A DNA stretch of 64,000 nt from positions 248,001 through 312,000 of the forward strand of contig SAXG01000045.1 in assembly GCA_012932865.1 (NCBI GenBank), read 5' to 3'. This document shows positions 32,636-45,672 of this stretch, one piece after another; the stretch's first letter is position 1, and every line of letters begins with the position of its first letter. This stretch comes from Amylostereum areolatum. Its lineage: Eukaryota > Basidiomycota > Agaricomycetes > Russulales > Stereaceae. Position numbers and translations under genes: made by a program. A model generated the notes under the pieces. The model made no database searches and had not been told where the DNA came from. It was given only the letters and a program-made list of their open reading frames with translations.

Positions 32636-35603
32636 TTATGCGTCCTGAGTCTTCGGGGAGGAACACTTTGCCAGTGCGCGCTCGACTAGAGCGATGGTCA
32701 GGAGAAGTCAAGTGACGTGCACCAAAGGGACGACACTTACTAGATATTAAATGTTTACTATACGCACTAGCGTACCTCCGCATAGTGGCTAATTGTGGCC
32801 TGACTCTATTGGCAAGGTCCTGCTGCTGCTGTCCCTCCGCGACAAGCATTGCACGTTGCAAAACGTAATCTTCACTCTTCGTCAGCGCGTAGATCGGCCT
32901 CCATACCAGACGTACTCACTGGCAAATTGATCCTTCATCATCATGACGATAGGGCTGACACCGTCGTGTTGGGAAACCATGATCTCGTCGATGAGTTGAC
33001 GACGACTCTCCGGATCAGCCGTCATAAGTGCCTTTTCACATACATTCGACGCGAATTTGTGGCGTGCCATATGAAGCATTTGTCCGTGAAGTTTCGAAAT
33101 CACCATTATCCGGTCTTGGGGAAGACCGTGTTCCAACAAAAATTGGATCACGTAAGTTCTACAAATGAAAAGTCAACGACTGTAAAAAAAACAGCCTACC
33201 AGTCACGTACCCCGAATTGGTCCTGCATGAGATTGGTGGCATATTTGTGCATTTCATCCAGAAGCGGACGCGTTTGTTCTGGGGTCAGGTGTTCGAGACA
33301 CCGCTGGAGGACGCGGCATCCATATGGATGCGTTGCCAACTCATATACATTACCCTGAAACGCAGTCACAAACGTGAGGCGTTCCGGGGGCGACACGCTC
33401 GATGAGCTTTTGAACAACCTGGAAGGAGCGAATTAGTAACCAGCGCTGAAATTAGCGAAGACGGCATTACATGGTTCCCATTAGCATCCTTGACGCATCG
33501 CATGATCTGAGGCTCCAGCTCCTTCACAAACGCGGACTGCTGGTCGGGCAATATATGTTCGATCGCCTGTCCAAAGATGTACAAGTCAGACGGGGGTCCC
33601 GTCAATGGGATATGAGCCTCACCCTCTGCACGACGCGACAGCCATACATTTGTAATGATAGCGAGAGGACGTGGTTCTCCATCGCGTTCGCCAGTTTCGC
33701 CTTCTGCACTTGCGTGCCGTGCTCGAACAACTTTTGAACGACCTATCGCGGAAGAGTCAGCATCAAAAAGGTACACAAGGTACAGTGAACTCACGTAGTT
33801 GCCGAAAACATCCTGTACCAGTGGTAATACATTATTAGGCACGATTTCCTCAAAAACCATTTGTTTATCGTCAGTGCTCGCAGACTCCAGGCGTTGCTGA
33901 ATGAAGCGCGAGCCGTGCTGATCTCCACTAAATTCGACGACGAAGCCGTATATGTCCTGAGACCAAAAATGAGTGATATGAAATCGGCCGGCGGCGACAT
34001 CGCCTACCTTCAATTCCCACTTGCGAGCTTTGTTGACACGGAAATCTTCAAGCTTTGCACTGCGGAGTGCAGTGTCGCGGTCTCTTCCAGGACGGCGCTC
34101 TGAACCATGGGGAAATCCATGCATCGCGCCAGCCTGGGGATTTAAACTCGGGAACACAGTCCCTCCCGGAATCATGACAGAAAGCCGAGGGCTGTAGTCA
34201 ATGGCAGCAGCATATGCGCGATGAGGGGACGAAGAAGGTCGCATGGCGGGATAGACCATCCCTTGTGACGGCATCGTGGGATGCTGCTTGACAGTAAACT
34301 GGCCCTTCTATGTTAGTACGCCCAGTCTTAGATGGAAAGTATGACAACGTTACCGGTGCGTCATTCGAGCCGAGATATTCCATCAGCGGGAGCGGGGCAA
34401 ACTGCAAAGTCAGCAAGGGCAGATGCGATGCGACGGTGGTATATACCATTGGTTGAGTGGGATAGTAGAATTGTGACGCAGGCGCAGCTCGAACAGAGCC
34501 CGTATAATCAAAGAAACCTCCGGGCTAAATCAAAATAAGACCGAGTTATCCATTATCGTGAGACTTGACGACCATACCGAAGGAAAGACACCGCCGGCAG
34601 CCGCCAAGGTTTGATGGTGGCGGGTACATTGGTGTGTCCGACGGGTTCCGATACGCATCATACGGGTATGAGTAGTCAACGTAGCCGTCACGGCCTGCAG
34701 GGGGCACATTCGGGTACGCGGCGAAATCATTCTGCGTGAAGTTGCTGTAAGGCCCTCGGGGCGGTGGACCGGCGAGAGGTCGAGGATTGGAAGTTGGTGC
34801 GCGAGTGGGGGTTGCAGAGGAAGCTAACGGCTGACGGTAGGGCGACTGGGCCCGCTGAGCGCCTGTGTAATCGTCCTCGACAGCCATACCTCGAAACCCG
34901 AGGGCGAGATCAGTGTCGACAGCAGAGGAAGGCTAGATATATATGGCATTTAATCTTATTATGTCATAACCGCGTCGTGGCAAACGAACTCACCACACGA
35001 GGCATGGCGGCCGTGGACGCGGATGCATTGACCTGACGCGGGCGTGCATTGGTACGGGAGAGGGTGTCCTGCAGAGGATAAGCAGAACCAATGAGCCACG
35101 GGATGTACGCGGGAGGAGACGCGCGTACATATTGAATGGAATCCCTTCTTTGTGGGCTCGTACTCACATCCTCCCACGTTCCTGTGCTGTGCCATCCGTC
35201 GGACATGGATCGGTAGCCGCTGTCACCTTGAGACGACGCCATGTCGGCAACGCTGGCAACAGATGAAGAAGACGCGGTGCGCTTTCCTGCGTTCGTCCAA
35301 GCCTCCAAAGACGTGTCAGGACGATAGCGACGCGAGAAGAAAACGCGGGACACACCCAACCGGGGTTGAGGCCCTTGAGCCCCGCGGCAGGACTCATTCC
35401 GACCCCGAGCATATTTCCGGTGGATTGCGGGGCCAACTTGCGGTGCGGATGAGGCTGAAAAGCAGAGTGAGCCGCATAGAAGGGCGTAGAGCAAGACTAG
35501 AGGAGCGTACATTTCCCGGGGAACCTAGAGGCGAATGGGTGGAGGAGCGGGTAGAAGAGCCTGAGGGCTTGCGAGAGGGAACTTCGTGTGGACTGGCAGC
35601 CAT
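32636..35603 (-). CDS. Pumilio/Puf RNA-binding protein, eight repeats
   Basis: Cytoplasmic post-transcriptional regulator that binds 3' UTRs. The N-terminal half is low complexity ([15 protein letters not shown], then Ser/Pro/Tyr-rich). The C-terminal homology domain has eight repeats whose base-contact residues can be read: [56 protein letters not shown] and, across an intron, NYVLQRAM. This is the classical Pumilio/Puf3 set, predicting a UGUANAUA target. It ends [16 protein letters not shown] after a last intron. ATG 35603 is the first in the frame of the N-terminal exon; the exon joins between 34900 and 35500 are less certain. About 1.2 kb lies upstream without a gene. Confidence 0.9.
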
Positions 35604-36826
35604 AGGACAGACTAGGGAAGAAAGGTGAGACCAAAAATACGCGAATGGCGGAACAAATTTATGGGTGGACGTACGGCTACGGCGAAAGACGTTTATGGCG
35701 CGGAAATATGATACGGAGGTCGCGCCGAAACGATTTACGGGATTAATCTGTGAGCAATACGTGATTAGACCGAGGAGCAGACAAAGATGAGGAAGGGATG
35801 TCGAACGACAAAGCAGGGAAACGGCGGGAAACGGCGGGTTGGGCTGGGCGGGATGAGAAAGGGAGAACACGCACGGGATTATGAAGGTAAACCAAAGCCG
35901 GGAAACAAGGAGCGTCGGCAAGAGAGAGCTGCGAGCGGAGGAGGGCAGGGAGGGAGGGAAGCCCGGGGTGAGTGAGCTGGCAAACGGGAAAACGAACTGT
36001 GCCCAAGGGGGTAAAGTAATTTTGGAGGATGTGACGCGAGTTCTGGCTCGGGGAGGCGCGTCGAGGGGGAGAAGGAGAAACGCGGTGAGTCGAACAGGGC
36101 CGTGCCCGAATGTGAAGGAAAGAATATTAGTGAAGACTCAGAGGGCGGTCCTGAGGGAAGGACAGGGCCCGCTGTGTTCTGTCACATCTGCTACTGTAAC
36201 ATCTTACGCAACGCGGCTCGCAGCCAGCATAGCCAACCCTTTGGGCGAATTGGCCGCCGACGCGCGTCACTTGCCAGAGCCCTCGGCACGTCTCCTTCCC
36301 CGTCCTCTTTACCATGTGGCGAACGGCAGAAGAGAGTTCGGCACAGACTCGTAGTACAAGTAGTTCAGTATTGAAGGTAACGCGACCGATGCAAACCAGA
36401 CGCGGAAGCAAAGTGAGCAAACGCTTCAACTAGAAAAGATCGTCGGAAGAAGATCACCTCGCCCGATCCGTGGGAATGTCCTTCCGTTCCAGGAAGGTTG
36501 AACGACGAACAGGTGGTCGTGGCCGCCGTGTCGGGCTTGCACTGACTTACGTGGTCTAGCCCGGCACATCCCCGCTCCTTCCTTTCTCGCCCCGTCTTCC
36601 ACCCACACGTCACCCCCCCGCCAAACTCTGAAAGCTTGTTCCATCACCGGAGCACAGTCCTCTCCCCGCCTAGAACCACTGGTAAAATAATGCGTTCGAC
36701 TTCGCGATAATAGATCTAAGGTATGCAGAGAATACAACCCTCCCTGGGCAATGGACAACGGCGACAGCGACAGCGAACGACAGCAATGGGTCTGGTGATA
36801 GTACTGTGGGCACAGGACCCCGGGTA
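35604..36826. promoter_or_regulatory. Long upstream region of the Puf gene
   Basis: About 1.2 kb between the Puf ATG and the kinesin-1 stop, both minus strand. The part at 35780-36120 is strongly purine-rich on the plus strand, hence a CT-rich leader or promoter for the Puf transcript. It includes tandem GGGAAACGGC units at 35816-35835, which read TTTCCCGCC on the minus strand. Many short open frames are present but none has protein-like features. Confidence 0.45.
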
Positions 36827-39800
36827 TCATCTTGACTGGAAAAACCACGACGCCCGCTTTCCTGGAAAAAAATACATGTCATCAGCTGTTTGGTTAACGC
36901 CACCTGCAAGAACCTTCTCACCAGTACTGGACATCGACAATAGCCCCGCCCAGCACGATCAGCGACTCTATTCCGGAAGAAGCGTAAGCATACACGCACC
37001 CTTCCTCGTTCTGTAGCCGAGCAAGAGGGTTCGCCGATCCTCCTCCACCGGCGATAGGCGTTGGTCCTGCTGGTGCACTCGGTGCTGCGCCTCCACCTCC
37101 CCGAAGAGGCTTCGCGATCCGCCCCGCAAAACTGAGCGAAGAAGTCGCCGCCTTTTGCGCTGATCACCCCCAATACCCCATCATCCGTGAGCAAATAATT
37201 CTGGATACACAACCCGGACATGCGCCCACCTCGCGCTTGATCCAGTCGATCCTTCACCGCCTGCAACTGTGCTTCGAACTTCTGGTTCTGCATCGCAAGA
37301 CGGCGATCCGCGTCCTTGCAGCAGCGCCTCCAAGTTCTGTATGCGCTCATTTCTCGCAAGAAGTTTTCGTTCCGCAATACCGGCCTCCTTCTTCAATGCC
37401 GAGTTCTGGTCCACAAGCTACGCGCGTCATCTAGTCAGTCGATGTCAACTCCCCCTAATGACGCCATACCTGCTTCTGAACCAATGTGAGCTGCTTCGAG
37501 GTTGCGCTCCAGAAAGGCCATCTTCTTCTGCTTGAGCCTTCGAATTACTGTTGCGGATAACATTGTTGTACTGCTCTTTGATCTCGTCGAGCTGGATCTC
37601 AAGTTCGACCACCTGCCACGTGTGGAATGAAAATCATGACACCCAAACGTGGCGAGAAGACTCACCTTTTCACACCGGTTCTGAAGATCACGCATGAGCG
37701 ACTTCTTCACTCCATCGAATTCGGCAAGTTGCACGTTAATTGCCTTCCTGGTGCGCTCAAGGTCTTGGGCGCTCTCAGCCAGATTCTTGCCGCCCTCGAT
37801 TCCGGCGGAGGTCACAGCGAAGGCACGCTACGAACAGACGTGTCAGATAGAACCGCCGGTGAGTTGAATGGGACCATGGCTACCTTGAGCTCCTCATTTA
37901 CACCCTTAAGGCTGTCAATAGAGGCATTGAGACTACGCATCTCGTTGCTCTTCATCTCCAGCTGCTGCTTGAGATCTGTAACTTCACTGAGATGGGCCTC
38001 ACGCTTCGCAGCGTACTGCGACTCCAGCTTATTCTGTACAAAGATGAGTCATTGCACTACGCACCATTCACAATACTCACCTTCAGTTCGGCCATAGACT
38101 CTGCGACGTCGACATTACTTGTCTCCTCCTCATGAATGGTTTTCTCTGTAGATATATCAGCGATGACGGACTACTTGCCTGAACAAGGCACGTACCAAGC
38201 AGCTCTTCGTACTCTGCCTCGAGACTAGCAAGTCGCCCCTCTAGTTCATCTTTCCGTCTCGACACCATGTCGCTCTCCTCCTGCTTCTGGCGAAGCCGGT
38301 CGACCGAATCGCGTACAAGAGACTGCCCCTCAGCTAGATGGCGACGAATATGAGTGACATCCTCAGCCGTCAAGGTCGACACAGCGGCATCATTATCAAT
38401 CGTGTCCAGCTTGCTCAAAATCTGGCGAAGCTGCTCGTCCTTCTCCGAAAAGGTTCCCTGCTATATCGCCATACGAGTCAGTGAGCCGGACTAGCGAGAA
38501 AACCAGGCCTTACAGCGTCGAACTGAGCCATCATTAGAGCCATCTTCTCCTGCTTGCGCCTCTCTTTGTCTTCCGAAGAAGAGTCCTTTTGGGATGTTCG
38601 GAGTTCGGCGATCGTCTTCTTATATTCCTCCAGTTCGTTTCGTTGGTCGGCGTTCTGCTCCTTGAGGATATCTATAGTGATCAAGCCCTCCTTGTTATCG
38701 TAACCAAGTTTCTCAGCCTGCAGGCGGAGCTCGTTGACTTGGGCAGATATCGCCTTGTTCTCCTACATATGATTTTAGAATGACCAGTAGGAAACAGAGT
38801 AGCAAAGCAAACCTTCGACAAACTAGCTTCTTGTTCTTTCAAGAACGCAAGCTCCTCCTTCAGTTCCTTTACCAGCTTGTCGGCTGCGATAAGAGCGCTC
38901 TCCCGCTCAGCCAGTTGGTCACTCAGCTCGTTCTCCCTCTTCAAGAACTCATCTCTCTCGTCTTTGTCAAGACCAACGACCGTCGGCGTTTGCGGTCGAC
39001 TGTCAAGATCCTTCAAACCCTCCAGAACTGGGTTAACTGGTGTCATGCTGCGAGCCGTAGAAGGCGTTGTAGCGGTCGGTGTCTTCTTCGGTGGAGGAGA
39101 CGTAGCGCCTGCCTTGTCTCCGGCAGCATACTCTGAGGGATCGACCGTGCCCCCCGCTCGCCAGACGGCGAGTTCGGCCTCCAAGGCAGCAATGGCCTTC
39201 TGGTGCGATGCGTTTGTGACTTGGGCCTTCTGGAGAAGGTTCTTGAGCTCTTGAGGTGAGAGCTCTGCATTGACGCGAGCGGTGTTCTTGATCGATTTCG
39301 CACGGATGCCGAAGCGAAGGGTAGAGAGGGTCTCTGTCTCGTTGTACGAGGCAGGAGAACAGTTGATGATGAGGGTTGTACGAGAATTACCGCCGAGGGA
39401 TTCTTGAAGAATTCGAGTAAGCTTGGAATCACGATACGGTATGTGCTTGGCCTGTTGTACAATCAGTCTACGACTTACAAAGTAAACAGTCGGGTCTGAC
39501 CTTTCCGTCCGTCAGAGCATTGATGACCATGCCAAGGGCAGAAAGCGACTTGTTGATCTTTTTCGCTTCTTCCAGTGTTTGACCGGAAGCACCCGTCTTG
39601 CCTACTTTTTCCGAACCGGCAAGATCTACCAAATAAAGGTTACCTGTCTTCTGTGCTCCGGTTTCGGTGTTGCGTTGGCTGATAGTGATGAGGAAGATGG
39701 AGTGTGAACGCGAACTCTCCGCGTTCATGTCTTGAAACATCGCGATGAGATCACGTCAAAGGAAGGGAGTTCCACGAACGTACTGGTCGAAGTGACAACT

Positions 39801-40691
39801 CGTGCGGCCCCACCCTGTCTCATAATCTCGTATACCTCTTGTGCGCTGCTGACATAGTAGTCTGAGAGATTCTTCACATAAACCCCCTTGTTCTTCTCCT
39901 CATGGACCTGTAGGTTATCATTCTGGGCTGCATGATAGAGTCGATGAGTTGGGGATTGTCGATGGACTTAAATTTAGCACTCACGATGGAGCAAATCGCG
40001 AATTCGCTCCAGGTAAATCTCCATGTAAGAAACCTTAACGAAATATTCTAAGTGGGCATCAGACTCCACGATGGACTGAAAAATTTGCTCTGTGATTCGA
40101 GGTATGATGCCCTTTAACTCCGGCGAGTCGATGTCTGCACCCTGTACCGATATTAGCAGGTATGAGAGTCTCTGGTCGCGACACACGCACCATCATTGTA
40201 AATGTTTTTCCACTGCCTGTCTGGCCGTAGGCAAAGACGGTGCCGTTGTATCCATCGAGTACATCTTGAAAATCGCGATTATATGGGAAAGCGTGAGTAA
40301 AGAGTACCGGGAGTAGGGAGGGACGCGGCGGACTTACCCTTCACGATACTGAGGAACGGGACGGGATAAGCAAGATATACATGTCAGGATTACAGAAGTG
40401 CTCACTCTTTGACACCGTAATCGAAAACTTCCTGTTGCTGAGTACCCATGGGGAAAACTCTATCAAAGGTGAAACCATCCCTCTCCGGTCCCGAGCTCGC
40501 TTGCATTGACCGCAGCTGAACGGTCGCGAGACTGTCGTCGAAGGACACCACAATCTCGCTGCCTTCACGCTGCTCTAAAGCATTCGTCGGTCGAAACCTA
40601 CAAGTGGAAAAGATATGATGAGGGTGGCATGGCGAATCGAACTAACCAAGGGGACTGACCGACAGATGACCTTGATATTGTTGGAGGCCAT
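36827..40691 (-). CDS. Kinesin-1 heavy chain
   Basis: Conventional plus-end microtubule motor. ATG 40691 gives [20 protein letters not shown] after a first intron is removed. The motor domain contains [20 protein letters not shown], the P-loop [17 protein letters not shown] (about 40200-40250), [12 protein letters not shown], the switch I region [14 protein letters not shown], switch [20 protein letters not shown], and the neck-proximal [17 protein letters not shown]. Long coiled coils follow. The tail has [13 protein letters not shown] and a Gly/Ala/Pro-rich segment, and ends [10 protein letters not shown], the end seen in fungal kinesin-1. Ten or more short introns. It lies head-to-tail with ELF1 and near kinesin-5. 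Confidence 0.93.
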
Positions 40692-41095
40692 AGTGGAAAG
40701 CGTGGTAGGTTATCTGGAGATCGGGAAACAGTGTGGGTGAGGAATTGGGTATAGAAGAGCAGGAGAAGAAAGATTTCTAGGGTATGCACGCGTTGTGACT
40801 GCCACTGGCTGGCGGTGGGACGCCTCAGGTAGAGAAGCACGCTTCGCGCCAAAGCGCGCCAGATGTGCATCGCGACCGCGTCGTATTTGCACTTGTTGCC
40901 TCCTTGCCACTGCCCTCCAAAGATCAACCGAAAGACATCGAGGAATGCAGTATTTAATTATGTATATGAATCATATTGCCAGAACCAGAACGGATTATCA
41001 ATTTACAACAGGTAGCAAGGATGGGATGGTATTTGATACAAGCGAGTTGATGCCGTGAGCGGCGGGAAAACGGACAGGAAAGGATAGTATCGAGG
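40692..41095. promoter_or_regulatory. Kinesin-1 promoter / ELF1 3' region
   Basis: About 400 bp. The left part serves as the kinesin-1 upstream region. The right half is AT-rich (40950-41010). No gene seen. Confidence 0.45.
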
Positions 41096-41534
41096 CTATT
41101 CTTCGTCACTACCAATGGACGGAGGAGCGGGACGAGCACGGCTAGATGACGCTACAGGACGACGCTGGCTAGCCCGTTCTTGCTCTGCGGCATCTGCAGC
41201 ATCGATCCACTCGGAATAAATGTCGATCGGCTCTGTCAGGTCTATGCACTTGTAGGTAAAGGGGTAAGAACAGAATTCGGAGGGGACACACGATTGACTT
41301 TGCCCTGAAATCGCTGATCACAAATCTTGCAGGACAGCTGAGCGACACCCTCTTTCCGATCGACCTTGACGGAAACAGCCTTGTCGTGGTGACAGAAGAG
41401 ACATGTGAAGGTGGTATCTGCATAGAAGGTCAGAATTGGGAGTCGCAGTATGGAAATGGCGTACTGCGCTTACCTAGGGGATCTTTCCTCCGTGTTGGGG
41501 CAGGTTTGCGGGAGGACTTTTTACGTTTACCCAT
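41096..41534 (-). CDS. ELF1: Transcription elongation factor Elf1 (ELOF1)
   Basis: Small zinc-binding RNA polymerase II elongation factor. The start MGKRKKSSRKPAPTRR is the basic tail of the family. After an intron (about 41420-41473) it reads DTTFTCLFCHHDKAVSVKVD, then VAQLSCKICDQRFQGKVN, so both zinc CxxC pairs are present. A second intron (about 41250-41292, acceptor GCATAG) joins to HLTEPIDIYSEWIDA. The C-terminus ASSSRARPAPPSIGSDEE is acidic, as usual in fungi. It is head-to-head with kinesin-5 across a 200-bp promoter. Confidence 0.95.
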
Positions 41535-41734
41535 TGTGAGTTACGAAGTTGGGCAGGGCAAGCGGAATAACGAAATGTCAAAGACTGGTCACTGCAGTCG
41601 CCGTCACGTGCAAATAACGCGTTCAGGATCAACCGTGTTCGTTGCTCTTCAAGACTATTACAACCCCTCTGCGCTTCACACGACGCTTTCATCCCCTTCC
41701 GCCCTGCTCCTCTCAGACCTCGACATCGCCTATC
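41535..41734. promoter_or_regulatory. Bidirectional promoter ELF1 / kinesin-5 with GTCACGTG box
   Basis: 200 bp between divergent ATGs. It contains the palindrome GTCACGTG at 41603-41610, about 70 bp from the ELF1 ATG and 125 bp from the kinesin-5 ATG. It matches the known Cbf1-type bHLH consensus RTCACRTG. Confidence 0.55.
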
Positions 41735-44700
41735 ATGGCCACCAGGCGTGCAGGATTTAGCCGTACTCGCTCGCAAACCGCGAGCTCCATGGCACCGCCC
41801 CCAACAACCACAAGGCCCCGCTCAGCCATGTCCAGGACAGGCCTTGCCTCTCGATCAACAGCACCCACACCAGTACCCGAAGATATACAGGCTCATTCAG
41901 CTCCATTAGCCCCACATGCCCCGCCAATTCCCACTACATCTCGCACAATTAAACATCAGGCCAGCAACTCCCAAGGAGATTCTGAAACGAACATCCAGGT
42001 TGTCATCCGATGTCGCCGCCGCTCTGATAAAGAGGTGCAAGAAAGCTCCCCCATAGTCGTCAGCTCGGATGGTCCTCGTAGCACCTCGATCACTATCGAG
42101 ACAGCCATGCCATCCAGTAGCTTGGGTGTCGTCACTTTGCCTCCAACTCGAACTTATCCATTCGACGTTGTTTTTGGTCCCGAAGCAGACCAGTCAATGA
42201 TATACAACGAGGTCGTTAATCCCATGCTGGACGAGGTGCTCCAAGGATATAACTGCACGCTGTTTGCGTATGGTCAGACGGGAACAGGAAAGACGTGCGT
42301 TCTGCCTTACTTCTAACATTGTAACATCTAATCTTGTCTGAAGACACACAATGCAAGGTGACCTCGGGACGACACCTATGGGTAACCCAACGGCCCAGGC
42401 AGGCATGATTCCTCGTGTTTTGTTTCGACTCTTTCATCAATTGGAGGCCTCGAACTCGGATTACAGTGTCAAGATATCATACGTCGAATTATACAACGAA
42501 GAACTTCGCGACCTTCTCTCGACCGAGCTCTCCGTCCCTAGTGGCAACGTTCAACCAATGGGCATGGGCTCTCGTGATGCAGCTCAAGGTGGTCTGAAAA
42601 TCTTCGACGATGCCAGCAAGAAGGGCGTACTAATTCAAGGCTTGGAGGAGATCGCTGTCAAGAGCTCGTCGGACGCTCTCGCGCTGCTGGTCAAGGGCAG
42701 TGATCGCCGGCAAATTGCCGCTACCAAGTTCAACGATCATTCAAGTCGGTCACACTCTGTCTTTTCCATCACAGTCCACACGAAGGAAACATCGTCCATG
42801 GGAGACGATTTGCTCCGCGTTGGGAAGATGAACCTGGTTGACCTCGCTGGGTCCGAGAACATTGGTAGATCTGGCGCCGAGAACAAACGTGCAAGAGAAG
42901 CTGGCATGATTAACCAAAGCTTACTTACCCTTGGACGCGTTATCAATGCGCTGGTCGAGCGGTCATCACATATTCCATACAGGTTAGCCAATTCCGCGTT
43001 CGGATATGCAACCTGAGTTAATGATATTACAGGGAGTCCAAACTCACGCGCCTTCTCCAGGACTCCCTGGGAGGACGCACAAAGACCTGCATCATTGCTA
43101 CTATCTCACCTGCCCGTTCCAACATGGAAGAAACGCTCTCTACTCTTGACTACGCCATCCGGGCCAAATCGATCAGAAATCGACCAGAAGTCAATCAACG
43201 CCTTACTCGCAATGCGCTTCTCAAAGAGTACATTGGCGAAATCGAGCGCCTGAAGGCCGACGTCCTGGCTGCTCGGGAGAAGAACGGTATATTTTTCTCA
43301 GAAGACACGTGGAACCAGATGAGCGTGGAACACGAACTTACGAAGACGGAAATGGAGGAGGCTAAACGACAAGTCGAGATCGTCGAGAGTCAACTGAGGA
43401 GTGTTCGCGAAGAATTCGAGGAAAGTATGAACCTGCTCATGAAGACAGATGGGGAGCTCAAGAACACGCGGAACAAACTATCGAAGACAGAAGATACCCT
43501 TCAATTTCGAGAAACTGAGCTACAGGTTACGAAAGGCGCATTGGAAGAGGAAGTCATCGTTCGCAAGGCATATCAAAGTAATGAGGCTGCCTTAGACGAG
43601 GTTGCTCGAGGACTAAAGGCAACTGTGCACGAAAGCTTATCCGATATCGATGCCCTCCACGGGAAGCTAGGTAAAGTCCCTCATTTCCTGTCAAGGCCTA
43701 TTTTTGAATTCCCCAACAGCTCGCAAAGCAGCTGTGTTCCAATCGAATACAACTGCTGTTTTGAAGCAGACCAAGAACATTTCTGGAGATACTCAGAAGC
43801 TTTCCGCCGAGCTGGATACTTTTGCCAAAGCTTCGACTCAGACACTTTCCAAGCTCCGAACCGATGCGGAGCAGCACCAGGTTCAGGAGGCGGAAGCTCT
43901 GGCCGTCCATTCGAATCGCGTCAACGAGCATATAAAGCGGATGCAGGAGGCATTGCAAGTCATTCACGCGAAAGATGAGACTTCGTCTGAAGCTGTCGAA
44001 TCGGCTCAGGTAGCCGTGAAGGAGGCCCACGATGGCATTCGCGCAAGCTTTGCTGTATGGTCCGAGAAGTTCAAGTCATCGAGTGTATCGATGTATACCG
44101 AGATTGAGAAGGCTTCCCTCACTGGGTACCAAACGGTGTGTCCTGATCCAAAAACCACCATCTGGTCCTGACGCGACTGTTGTAGATGGACAGAGCGATC
44201 AATGCTATGTCACAGCTCGTCGAAACCATTGTTCGGGAAGAACGCGAAAACATCGACCGTGAACACAAAGCCATCCTAGAGGCCAAAACACTCACAGAGG
44301 CCACTGCGAATGAGGAGATGCGTCACCTTCAGGAACAAAACGTATACCTTGCGCAACTATTGCAGACCGAAAGGGCAAAGTCCGATCGTGCTAAAGACGA
44401 CCTCATCAAGCGCATATCTAGTCTCTTAGGCGACTTCGTCGTTGACAGGGACCGAAGCCTGAAGGATGCTTTCGCTGACATTTCGGACGGGAACAAGAAG
44501 GCGCATGGAGCATTGGCTGCATTCACGGACGAGCATTCGCAGCGCACTCAAGGCATTGTCACGCGTGGACAGGACAGGATTCTGACCTTGGAGACAAGTT
44601 CTGGCGAGAACAAGCGACTAAGGGATGGTTCTTTGAAGGTGCGATGAAATGTCTGGCGTTTTTGGTTTCGCAGACTAAGATATTCGTAGGCGCTAAATGC

Positions 44701-45672
44701 AGTCAACAACACTCTGAGGGATGGGTTCGCCAACATCCAGAGTACGACCGCGACATCACTGTCGACAGTACTCTGGTGAACTTCACCGCCAGACCCACGC
44801 TTTTAACACGACTAGCTCCGATGGTATGCATCGTCATCATCGTAATCTGACAGCTGCGTTCTTACTTGTGTCGTGACAGCATTTGAGCGCCACCGCCGGG
44901 CAAAGAAAGCGAGGATAGATGCCACAAATGCCCTGAATGTGGATACACAGTCAGGACTCCGTCAACTTCAGCGTGGCATAGCCTCTACTTCCAGAAACAT
45001 CGAAACCCATACCTCTAGAATAATGTCTGAGGTACGTCTCCCTATTCTTCCGTCGGGCCCTCTGCTCAGACCTGTGATAGAGTTCGAAACTGCTCGATAC
45101 AGCCCAATCCTACCATGCTACGTCCAAGAGTCGTCTATCGTCGGTCATATCCACTGCCCATTCGCTCATGGATCAGGGCGCTCGCGAGGATCTCCCGACA
45201 GGCAAAACCCCCGCGAAACGTATCCGCAATTTTGTAGACCATTGGGAATTAACGAAGGGGCGAGACTTGCTGCTCAAAGATCACAAGCGGCATCTCTCGA
45301 CTTCCGCTGAAGCTGGCCTAGTTTCTGGAACATCACCGTCTTCTGCGTGGGAGGAACCCGGTGAGGAGGACCGCACGATCCGCATGCGAATACGTACAGA
45401 AGACCCGTCACCGCTGAGCCCCGCTTCCAATTCTTCAACACTGCAGCCAGGAGAGGAGAATGGAGAACCGGAGGTTGATTCCATTCCAGCTTGCGGAGTC
45501 CCCAATATCTCTTGCATCCTCGACATCGTCTGTGGGCGTCTTCTCCCTGGAGCCTCCATCTATGAAGGGAAAATTAGCAATAGGAATACCCAAGTCGCAT
45601 ATAGGAACGCTCACGGAACGGTCGACAAATGTGATGGCGAACAGAGGACCTCTATCCCGGAGAGCACGATGA
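41735..45672 (+). CDS. Kinesin-5 (BimC/Eg5) mitotic motor
   Basis: Homotetrameric spindle motor. The N-terminal extension is Thr/Ser/Arg/Pro-rich. The motor domain shows [12 protein letters not shown], the P-loop [11 protein letters not shown], a long L8-like insert, [50 protein letters not shown] and [15 protein letters not shown], all typical of kinesin-5. Extended coiled coils follow. The BimC box is present as [12 protein letters not shown], followed by [11 protein letters not shown]. The end is ambiguous: the BimC-box frame and the frame of the probable C-terminus ([16 protein letters not shown] ... [11 protein letters not shown], stop at 45672) differ by one base. A weak intron (for example GTCACC...CTGCAG near 45407-45446) or an extra base would join them. 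Confidence 0.9.

Noticed and set aside
35881..36848. Several 80-160-codon frames between the Puf and kinesin-1 genes
   Set aside because: Purine-rich low-complexity DNA opens long frames on both strands; no family resemblance.
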